From the NCBI GenBank assembly GCA_020725985.1, contig DYTM01000110.1, forward strand, positions 1 to 5,138: a stretch of 5,138 nt of DNA, read 5' to 3'. The notes beneath the pieces are model-generated. The model was not told where the DNA came from, did not search any database, and was given only the letters and a program-made list of their open reading frames with translations. Positions 1 through 4,477 of the stretch are shown piece by piece. This DNA is from Methanomassiliicoccus sp. (lineage in GTDB: Archaea; Thermoplasmatota; Thermoplasmata; Methanomassiliicoccales; JACIVX01). Positions within the stretch are counted from its first letter, which is position 1, and every line of letters starts with the position of its first letter. The translations under genes were made by a program, and so were the position numbers.

Positions 1-896
1 ATGTCCTTGGCGAGTGGCTGTATCGGGTTCAGGATATCGATCCCGCATTCTATGAAGTTCGGGATGAGTTGGTACACCGAACCGCAGCTGTGCAGCATGA
101 CCTTGGCCTTCGTGTTCTTCTTGATCACCCTGACAAGCTTGGTCATCCAGGGCTGCACGAACTCCTTGAACATCTTCGGGGACATGAACGGACCCTCCTG
201 CTGACCCATGTCGTCTCCGATGAGGATGATGTCTGGATAATCCCCAAACTGACCGTAGTAGGAGTCAAGGTACTCCACGTTGAGGGACAGGATCTTGTCC
301 ATCAGGGCCTTGTAGAACTCGGGATTGATGGCCATGTCCGTCAGCCACTTGTCGAATCCCGCCAGGAATGAGTACGCATGACCGAGCATTCCCCAGTAGC
401 CGCAGAGGGCATAGACCGCCCAGTCGGTATTCTCGTGCAGGTCCTTGAGCGCCTTCCCGGCATCCTGCCAGTAGAGCGGGTTCTTCGGGTCGGCCCAGTG
501 CGGATACTTCTCGATCTCCTTGACCTTCGTCATGTTCCCCAGCGGGAAGTCGAAGGGGTTGTAGTAGTCGCCCAGCGTCTTGAACCTGATGCCGTGGATG
601 ACGGTCATCGTCCCGTCGCCGTGGAACTTGATCGGTCCCTCCGCGTTCGGCGGGAAGACATGCCGGAAGTCGACGTTGAACCGCTTGTATATCCTCTCAT
701 CGATGTTCGCGACACTGTTGAGGATGTAGGCCACGGCAGGCTTGGCATAGTCAGTGATGCCCAGATGTTTGCATAGCCCCCTGTATCCGTTCGGACCTGC
801 GTCGAGAATTGTCGAAATGAGTCCTCCGAAATCGATCGGGACCCTGTCAGGCTCCTTGAAGTTGACAGCGGTCCAGTATCTCTCCCTCGGCGTCAT
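1..896 (-). CDS. URO-D family cobamide-dependent methyltransferase, C-terminus cut off by window edge
   Basis: The uroporphyrinogen-decarboxylase fold family includes cytoplasmic methyltransferases that exchange methyl groups with a corrinoid protein (MtaA/MtbA type, or O-demethylases of the MtvB/MtoB type). I translated this frame by hand: 298 complete codons with no stop, open at the left edge. The N-terminus reads MTPRERYWTAVNF, followed by EPDRVPIDFGG, the usual opening of this family. Near the end, HSCGS places His269 and Cys271 as an HxC motif. In MtaA/MtbA that motif, with a later Cys, binds zinc; true heme-pathway HemE lacks it. GIDILNPIQP follows, also typical. The third zinc ligand would lie beyond the window; the family is usually about 340-380 residues, so some 50-80 are missing. 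ATG 896 follows AGGTG by 6 bases and lies 9 bases after the corrinoid gene's stop, so the two are probably co-transcribed. The family is secure. Whether it acts on the substrate or on the thiol acceptor is not decided. Confidence 0.9.
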   Translation of the reverse strand, partial: MTPRERYWTAVNFKEPDRVPIDFGGLISTILDAGPNGYRGLCKHLGITDYAKPAVAYILNSVANIDERIYKRFNVDFRHVFPPNAEGPIKFHGDGTMTVIHGIRFKTLGDYYNPFDFPLGNMTKVKEIEKYPHWADPKNPLYWQDAGKALKDLHENTDWAVYALCGYWGMLGHAYSFLAGFDKWLTDMAINPEFYKALMDKILSLNVEYLDSYYGQFGDYPDIILIGDDMGQQEGPFMSPKMFKEFVQPWMTKLVRVIKKNTKAKVMLHSCGSVYQLIPNFIECGIDILNPIQPLAKD

Positions 897-905
897 CTTC
901 GGCAC

Positions 906-1550
906 CTACTTCACCCCCAGGGCCTTCTTCGCGACCGCGGTCGCCTCGAACGCGTTCTTCCCGTAGAGGTCTCCTCCGATCTTCTTGACGTAGTCTGCGT
1001 CCACAGGTGCCCCTCCCATCATCACCCACACATCGTCCCGGATGCCATCCTCTACGAGCTGATCGACCGTATGCTTCGCGTTGATCATCGTGGTCGTGAT
1101 GAGCGAGGACATGCCGAGGAAGTCCGCACCGGCGGCCTTCACCGTAGATGAGAATGTCTCGGGGGTCACATCTGGCCCCAAGTCGATGACCCTGAATCCC
1201 TGGACCTCCATCGAGACGCCGACGAGCTTCTTTCCGATCTCGTGTATGTCCCCCTCCACGGTGCCGAGGACGACCGTCCCGAGCTCCTTCCTCCCCGCCT
1301 TATCGCTCATGAGCTTCGGCTTGAGCATCTCCATTGATTTCTTGAAAGCGTCCGAGGCGACGATCAGATCGACGAGGTACTTCTCGCCGGCCTCGTACAT
1401 CTTGCCAAGCTTGTCGATGCCCGGCACAAGCCCTTTGTCGATAATCTCCGCAGGAGGTTTCTTGTCCTTGTTCAGAGCTTTGTCGACCAAGGACTGAACC
1501 TTTTTGGAGTCGCCGTCTATCATTGCTTTGACCATGTCTTCGTATGGCAA
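906..1550 (-). CDS. Corrinoid (B12-binding) methyltransferase protein, MtaC/MtbC/MttC-like
   Basis: This is a small cytoplasmic corrinoid carrier that receives a methyl group from a substrate methyltransferase and hands it on. From TTG 1550 it has 214 residues, the normal full length. Residues 1-80 form the helical cap domain (PYEDMVKAMIDGD, then VDLIVASDAFKKSMEML). The Rossmann-like B12 domain follows: GDIHEIG gives the DxHxxG motif with the cobalt-ligand His103, then the Ser-x-Leu motif in GMSSLITTT (Ser148), then GGAPV near residue 180, which packs on the cofactor tail. Start choice: an in-frame TTG at 1565 lies just ahead of and abuts the GGGAGG ribosome site, while TTG 1550 sits 7 bases after it and gives the usual short N-terminus; ATG 1535 would trim conserved residues. 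It is the first gene of a probable operon with the URO-D gene. Which methylated substrate it serves cannot be read from the sequence, because MtaC, MtbC, MttC and O-demethylase corrinoid proteins look alike. Confidence 0.93.
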   Translation of the reverse strand: MPYEDMVKAMIDGDSKKVQSLVDKALNKDKKPPAEIIDKGLVPGIDKLGKMYEAGEKYLVDLIVASDAFKKSMEMLKPKLMSDKAGRKELGTVVLGTVEGDIHEIGKKLVGVSMEVQGFRVIDLGPDVTPETFSSTVKAAGADFLGMSSLITTTMINAKHTVDQLVEDGIRDDVWVMMGGAPVDADYVKKIGGDLYGKNAFEATAVAKKALGVK

Positions 1551-1557
1551 AAATGTC

Positions 1558-1563
1558 CCTCCC
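1558..1563 (-). promoter_or_regulatory. Shine-Dalgarno that sets a TTG start for the corrinoid gene
   Basis: On the minus strand GGGAGG is followed by GACATTT and then TTG at 1550, a 7-base spacer. The site lies directly after the alternative TTG at 1565, which it therefore cannot serve. It supports the shorter 214-residue protein. Confidence 0.7.
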
Positions 1564-1570
1564 AAATCCG

Positions 1571-1589
1571 CTCCAAGCGCTTCTCGGAG
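1571..1589 (-). repeat. Inverted repeat upstream of the corrinoid gene
   Basis: On the minus strand CTCCGAG and CTTGGAG pair over 7 positions (one G-T wobble) around a 5-base loop, AAGCG. It ends 7 bases before the Shine-Dalgarno. The predicted transcript start (about 1582) falls inside it, so it fits a protein operator on DNA better than an RNA hairpin. It is short enough to be chance. Confidence 0.35.
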
Positions 1590-1604
1590 CCGTTCACTGA
1601 TTGC

Positions 1605-1611
1605 AATTATT
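1605..1611 (-). promoter_or_regulatory. Candidate TATA box for the corrinoid/URO-D operon
   Basis: The minus strand reads CGAATAATTGC here, the most AT-rich stretch before the operon. Archaeal initiation about 25 bases downstream would put the transcript start near 1582 and give a leader of about 32 bases. The match to the archaeal TATA consensus is only moderate. Confidence 0.35.
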
Positions 1612-1720
1612 CGATATCAAGGTTGCGTCCATCGACCTACTCCGTTCGACAATGTTTGCAGTCATCTTGCCGATTCGTCAGGCTGCCCAGGAGTCTAGAA
1701 AGGCCGGGCTCGAATACAGG

Positions 1721-1729
1721 ATTATATAC
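1721..1729 (+). promoter_or_regulatory. TATA box for the GldA-type dehydrogenase gene
   Basis: ATTATATAC is a good archaeal TATA box in an otherwise GC-rich region. A start about 25 bases on, near 1750, leaves a leader of about 34 bases carrying a strong Shine-Dalgarno. The geometry fits archaeal promoters well. Confidence 0.6.
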
Positions 1730-1751
1730 GAGGGAGTCATTTAGGAAAGCT

Positions 1752-1768
1752 AGCCTGCTATGCAGGTT
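1752..1768 (+). repeat. Small hairpin at the 5' end of the gldA-like leader
   Basis: AGCCTGC and GCAGGTT pair over 7 positions (one G-T wobble) around the loop TAT. Four T bases (1767-1770) overlap the end of the stem, and the Shine-Dalgarno starts 2 bases after the stem. With the predicted transcript start near 1750 the mRNA would begin almost at this hairpin. The ATG at 1760 lies within it and is a less likely start. Confidence 0.4.
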
Positions 1769-1770
1769 TT

Positions 1771-1776
1771 GGGAGG
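1771..1776 (+). promoter_or_regulatory. Shine-Dalgarno that sets the ATG 1784 start
   Basis: GGGAGG followed by the 7-base spacer ACGAACA leads to ATG at 1784. The earlier in-frame ATG at 1760 has no such site and would place this ribosome site inside the coding region. Confidence 0.75.
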
Positions 1777-1783
1777 ACGAACA

Positions 1784-2983
1784 ATGGTTTTGACATACAG
1801 GATTGAGGAGATGCCATGGCTGAAACCGCAAGTCCCCTTGGTCTTCAAGTGTCCTGCGATATACGTGCAGGGCCCTGATGCATCCAAGGATACGGGCAAG
1901 TACTGCGGACACCTAGGGAAGAGAGCCTTCCTTATTGGTGGGCCCACGGCGCTCAAGAAGGCGAAAGAGAACATATCGGCTAGCTTGGCGGCTGCGGGGG
2001 TAGAGGTTGCGGGGGTTGAAGGAAACGCGCACATCTGCACAGACAACGAGAACGGGCGGATTCTTGAAGCCGCGAAGGCATCCGAGTGTGACTTCGTCAT
2101 CGGTGTCGGCGGGGGGTCCGTGGCGGACATCGCGAGGGTCGTTGCGGGGAAGCTCGGCCAGTCTCTGGTGATGGTGGGCACAGTCGCTTCGATGGCAGGC
2201 CACACGAGTGCGCTGTCTGTCATATACAATGATGATGCGACCTGGAAGAGATACGATCTGTTTCCCGAGGACACTCATGCAGTGATCATCGACTCCAAGA
2301 TCGTATCGGAGGCGCCCGTCGACCAGCTCGTCAACGGCATGGGAGACGCGATGTGCATCAAGTTCGAGATGGAAGCGTCGAAGAAAGCCGAGGCGGTCAC
2401 GCTCGTTGGAGGCTATCCGACCTGGACTTCAATCCTGATTGCGAGGGAGTGCTGGAACCAGTTGAGGCAGTTCGGTACGCAGGCAATAGCGGCAAACAAA
2501 GCCAAGGTGGTGACACCCGCCCTGGAAAGGATCATCGAAACCAACACGCTCATGGCCGGAGTAGGGTTCGAGAGCGGAGGTCTGGCTGGAGGTCACGGAA
2601 TACACGATGGTCTAGTAGGTGCAGGTCTCATCGCACTGCACAAATCCGCGAAGGCTCACAAGCCGCACGGACAGGTCATATCGTTCACGACGATCACGCA
2701 GATGGTCATGGAGGACAGGCCTGCTGAAGAGATTGCGGAGGCGATTGCCTGGGCGGAATCGGTCGGACTTGCCACAACCTTCAAGGACCTCCTCGGAAAG
2801 GATCCCGACGAGGATGTGCTGTGGGACGGCGCAAAGAAGTCCTGCATGAGGGACAAGGTCTTGCTCTGGGGCGCGACGCCGGTCAGCCCGGCAAGAGTGT
2901 ACTCGGCGATGAAGACCGCGGACCAGCTGGGTCACGAGTACAAAGAGAAGCGCAAGTGGGAGAAGGCGGGACCCCACAAGTAG
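1784..2983 (+). CDS. gldA: GldA-type glycerol dehydrogenase family protein (NAD-dependent, metal-binding)
   Basis: This is a group III iron/zinc alcohol dehydrogenase; characterised GldA enzymes oxidise glycerol to dihydroxyacetone with NAD+ in the cytoplasm. From ATG 1784 it has 399 residues, against about 365 for bacterial GldA. The nucleotide-binding loop is GVGGGS (107-112). Metal ligands expected from GldA are all present: Asp188 in NGMGDA, His271 in ESGGLAGGH, and His295 in the HGQ that replaces the usual HGE. The stretches TPALERIIETN and GVGFESGGLA are nearly those of bacterial GldA. Two things differ. The conserved STDAP loop, whose Asp lies at the substrate site, reads SMAGH here, with Ala138 in place of the Asp. 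About six extra residues also lie between the two metal histidines. It resembles GldA more than archaeal glycerol-1-phosphate dehydrogenase, so a membrane-lipid role is less likely. It is divergent from the corrinoid operon. The family is certain; glycerol as substrate is doubtful. Confidence 0.9.
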   Translation: MVLTYRIEEMPWLKPQVPLVFKCPAIYVQGPDASKDTGKYCGHLGKRAFLIGGPTALKKAKENISASLAAAGVEVAGVEGNAHICTDNENGRILEAAKASECDFVIGVGGGSVADIARVVAGKLGQSLVMVGTVASMAGHTSALSVIYNDDATWKRYDLFPEDTHAVIIDSKIVSEAPVDQLVNGMGDAMCIKFEMEASKKAEAVTLVGGYPTWTSILIARECWNQLRQFGTQAIAANKAKVVTPALERIIETNTLMAGVGFESGGLAGGHGIHDGLVGAGLIALHKSAKAHKPHGQVISFTTITQMVMEDRPAEEIAEAIAWAESVGLATTFKDLLGKDPDEDVLWDGAKKSCMRDKVLLWGATPVSPARVYSAMKTADQLGHEYKEKRKWEKAGPHK

Positions 2984-2995
2984 GACGAAACACTG

Positions 2996-3217
2996 TCAAT
3001 TTGATGCCGGGGGGATTCCCCTCTCATACTTTTTCTCGAGAACGATTCGCCTCTTCTTCCAGGATTCGGCTAGTTCGGTCGATCTCTTTGCCGAGAGCGT
3101 CTCTTCGTGAAGGAACTGGAGGACTCGATTCCTCACGGGTGGTGTCAGAACTCGGTGGGGGCATGTGCCCTCCGCGCTGATAATCCTCCGCCCCTCAGGC
3201 GCTAGGTTGAAATACAA
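2996..3217 (-). CDS. Doubtful 73-residue ORF, no recognised family
   Basis: I do not recognise this protein. In favour: a TTG start at 3217 is preceded by GGTGA with a 7-base spacer, it fills most of the gap between gldA and msrA, its codons (AAG, GAG, ATC, CTC, AGG) resemble those of neighbours, and the C-terminal half would be a charged helix (LQFLHEETLSAKRSTELAES, then KKRR). Against: no clear promoter lies upstream, its start overlaps the likely msrA TATA box, its 3' end covers a candidate terminator for gldA, and the third-position GC by hand count (roughly 60-65%) does not stand out. It contains Cys19 but no metal-binding motif, signal peptide or membrane segment. Confidence 0.25.
   Translation of the reverse strand: MYFNLAPEGRRIISAEGTCPHRVLTPPVRNRVLQFLHEETLSAKRSTELAESWKKRRIVLEKKYERGIPPASN
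3009..3035 (+). terminator. Possible terminator after the gldA-like gene
   Basis: About 25 bases after the stop, GGGG-ATT-CCCC forms a short GC stem. Within 10 bases a run of five T follows (CTTTTTC, 3029-3035). Archaeal termination relies mainly on T tracts, so the T run may be the working part. The stem is short. Confidence 0.4.
3209..3217 (+). promoter_or_regulatory. Weak TATA-like box for msrA
   Basis: GAAATACAA is the only AT-rich stretch at a suitable distance. A start near 3239 would leave a leader of about 29 bases that includes the Shine-Dalgarno. The match to consensus is partial. Confidence 0.3.
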
Positions 3218-3253
3218 TCAGATGTCACCATCATATCCCTGCGTGAGAAGGAA

Positions 3254-3260
3254 GGAGGGG
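3254..3260 (+). promoter_or_regulatory. Shine-Dalgarno that sets the TTG start of msrA
   Basis: GGAGGGG and a 7-base spacer (TAGTCGA) lead to TTG at 3268. An in-frame TAG stop at 3261 rules out any earlier start, and no ATG lies before the catalytic motif, so TTG must be used. Confidence 0.8.
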
Positions 3261-3267
3261 TAGTCGA

Positions 3268-3759
3268 TTGACATCGGAGGGAAGCTTGAGGGGGGCGGCT
3301 TTTGGGGCGGGATGCTTCTGGCACGTCGAGGCTGCATTCGGCCAGGTCAGGGGTGTCGTCGAGACGGAGGTAGGATTCATGGGAGGTCATTCGAGGAACC
3401 CCTCGTACGCGGAGGTCTGTGCGGGGGGAACCGGTCATGCCGAGGTGGTGCACATCCGATACGATCCCTCGATCGTCTCATACGAACAGCTTCTTGACCT
3501 CTTCTGGGAGATTCACGACCCCACTACCTTGAACAGACAGGGAATGGACGTTGGAGAACAGTACCGATCCGTCATCTTCTTCTACGACGATCAGCAGAAG
3601 AGGATTGCCGACGCGTCCAAGGAGATGCTCCAGAAATCGGGGAAGCATCGGAAGATGATCGTCACGCAGGTGTTGCCGGCGTCCGAGTTCTACAGGGCGG
3701 AAGAGTATCATCAGAAGTACTTCGAGAAGAAGGGAGAGCTGAGCTGCCGAGTCTGCTGA
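3268..3759 (+). CDS. msrA: Peptide-methionine (S)-S-oxide reductase
   Basis: MsrA reduces the S epimer of methionine sulfoxide in proteins or free methionine, using thioredoxin-type reductants in the cytoplasm. The 163-residue protein is single-domain and full length. GAGCFWHVE carries the catalytic Cys16, with Phe17 and Trp18 forming the methyl pocket and Glu21 the acid. Downstream are GFMGGHSRNPSYAEVC, GTGHAEVV, the family signature IHDPTTLNRQG, and DVGEQYRS with the conserved active-site Tyr. The C-terminus ends in CRVC, so Cys160 and Cys163 are candidate resolving cysteines. The start is TTG, fixed by the ribosome site and an upstream in-frame stop. It appears to be transcribed alone, converging on hsp20. 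No MsrB domain is fused and no msrB gene is visible here. Function is very secure. Confidence 0.97.
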   Translation: MTSEGSLRGAAFGAGCFWHVEAAFGQVRGVVETEVGFMGGHSRNPSYAEVCAGGTGHAEVVHIRYDPSIVSYEQLLDLFWEIHDPTTLNRQGMDVGEQYRSVIFFYDDQQKRIADASKEMLQKSGKHRKMIVTQVLPASEFYRAEEYHQKYFEKKGELSCRVC

Positions 3760-3804
3760 TGGAAAGAAAGGAGAAGAGGTTTTGTTGGCTCCTTCCGAGC
3801 GAAT
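3760..3804 (+). terminator. Short convergent gap, possible terminators for msrA and hsp20
   Basis: Forty-five bases separate the two facing stop codons. The plus strand has AAGGAG and CTCCTT as a 6-base inverted repeat (3768-3773 and 3789-3794) around TTTTGTT. Read on the minus strand, positions 3779-3761 form a 19-base run of pyrimidines that could end hsp20 transcripts. Neither signal is strong, but termination in both directions is expected here. Confidence 0.3.
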
Positions 3805-4275
3805 CTACTTTATCTCCACTTTCTTCTTCTCTTCGATCTTCAGAGTCTTCGGGATCGTGACCTTCAATACGCCGTCTTCCATCCTCGCCTCGATCTTCTC
3901 CGCATCGGTGTCTTCGGGCAGAGGAAGTCTCCTGTAGAACGAAAGGTAGCCCCTCTCGCTCCGCACATATCCTTCCCCCTTCTCTTCCTTCTCCTCCTCC
4001 TTCTTTGCGCGGATCTCGATGCTGTCCCTGTACAGCTCTATCTGGACCTCGTCCTTCGTCATCCCAGGAAGCTCGGATTCGATCACATATCTGTCCCCGA
4101 GATCCTTGACGTCCGTCACCGGTACCCTGCGTTCCCCCCTGCCTGGGAACGGGTACCATCCGGGCCTGAGACCCTTTCGCATCTCTTCGAACATTCGATC
4201 CATCTCGTCGAAGACACTCATCGGCCCCCAGTATCCAAGGGGCGCGATCCTCTCCTCTTTCCGCTTCTTGTTCAT
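3805..4275 (-). CDS. hsp20: Small heat-shock protein, Hsp20/alpha-crystallin family
   Basis: This is an ATP-independent holdase that binds unfolding proteins and keeps them soluble, normally as a cytoplasmic oligomer. From ATG 4275 it has 156 residues, usual for archaeal sHSPs. Residues 1-50 are the variable N-terminal arm, with a basic start (MNKKRK) and a DEMDRMFEEMRKG helix. The alpha-crystallin domain spans about 51-144: VPVTDVKD, then YVIESELPGM, a charged loop rich in Lys and Glu, SERGYLSFYRRLPLP, and the signature AxxxxGVL in ARMEDGVLKVTIPK. The tail ends KKVEIK, whose Val-x-Ile is the anchoring motif that docks on neighbouring subunits. Start choice: GGAGG at 4289-4285 lies 9 bases before the ATG. 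The longer frame to TTG 4296 would place that site inside the gene. A good TATA box lies upstream. Function is secure; the heat response is inferred. Confidence 0.95.
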   Translation of the reverse strand: MNKKRKEERIAPLGYWGPMSVFDEMDRMFEEMRKGLRPGWYPFPGRGERRVPVTDVKDLGDRYVIESELPGMTKDEVQIELYRDSIEIRAKKEEEKEEKGEGYVRSERGYLSFYRRLPLPEDTDAEKIEARMEDGVLKVTIPKTLKIEEKKKVEIK

Positions 4276-4284
4276 ACCTCGTTG

Positions 4285-4289
4285 CCTCC
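4285..4289 (-). promoter_or_regulatory. Shine-Dalgarno of hsp20
   Basis: GGAGG on the minus strand with a 9-base spacer (CAACGAGGT) supports ATG 4275 over the upstream in-frame TTG 4296. Confidence 0.7.
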
Positions 4290-4343
4290 ATGTCAATCGA
4301 GCATTCGAGCCCTAAGGACCGTCTTTCTCACCCGAGCCTCGCG

Positions 4344-4353
4344 GAAATAAATC
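4344..4353 (-). promoter_or_regulatory. TATA box of hsp20
   Basis: The minus strand reads GAGAAAGATTTATTTCC: a purine-rich BRE-like stretch followed by a good TATA element. A start about 25 bases on, near 4323, gives a leader of about 48 bases. It is one of the two best promoters in the window. Confidence 0.6.
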
Positions 4354-4357
4354 TTTC

Positions 4358-4365
4358 TCTCGAGA
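4358..4365 (-). repeat. Palindrome TCTCGAGA next to the hsp20 TATA/BRE
   Basis: TCTCGAGA is a perfect 8-base palindrome lying 4 bases upstream of the TATA element on the coding strand, overlapping the presumed BRE. A repressor bound here would block TFB/TBP, as heat-shock regulators do at some archaeal promoters. At 8 bases it may be chance. Confidence 0.3.
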
Positions 4366-4422
4366 AACGCGGTCGACCCGATCGACAATTGCCTTCGTGT
4401 CGCCCGAACACCCCCGAAAGAG

Positions 4423-4430
4423 GAAAATAG
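4423..4430 (+). promoter_or_regulatory. Weak promoter candidate for the DUF362 gene
   Basis: GAAAATAG, preceded by the purine-rich CGAAAGAG, is the nearest AT-rich stretch. A start near 4452 would leave about 26 bases of leader and would exclude the alternative ATG at 4442. The match is poor. Confidence 0.2.
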
Positions 4431-4462
4431 CCCTCGCTCCAATGGTCCGGTCAGCGAGAGGC

Positions 4463-4468
4463 GGAGGG
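4463..4468 (+). promoter_or_regulatory. Shine-Dalgarno of the DUF362 gene
   Basis: GGAGGG with a 9-base spacer precedes ATG 4478. The in-frame ATG at 4442 has no comparable site and would add a 12-residue Arg/Gly-rich extension not expected in the family. Confidence 0.65.
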
Positions 4469-4477
4469 CGCCGCAGC

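Noticed and set aside
69..776. Plus-strand ORFs of 100 and 132 codons
   Set aside because: They lie wholly opposite the URO-D gene, whose minus-strand frame is open throughout and has family motifs. Their products are Val/Leu/Arg-rich antisense shadows.
1..896. HemE, heme-pathway uroporphyrinogen decarboxylase
   Set aside because: The HxC motif and the operon with a corrinoid protein indicate the methyltransferase branch of the fold.
1750..2278. Minus-strand ORFs of 174 and 121 codons
   Set aside because: They are opposite the start of the GldA-like gene, have no ribosome site or family motif, and arise from GC-rich third positions.
1784..2983. Archaeal glycerol-1-phosphate dehydrogenase (lipid biosynthesis)
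   Set aside because: The ESGGLA, TPALERIIETN and SALSVIY stretches match GldA more closely, and the Asp shared by both families is absent.
2821..3180. Plus-strand ORF of 119 codons at the end of gldA and into the gap
   Set aside because: It begins inside the gldA-like gene in another frame, is Arg/Gly-rich, and has no ribosome site.
3662..4291. Minus-strand ORF of 209 codons covering hsp20 in another frame
   Set aside because: The product is Arg/Gly/Glu-rich with no recognisable fold, whereas the overlapping frame is a clear Hsp20 with its own ribosome site and promoter.
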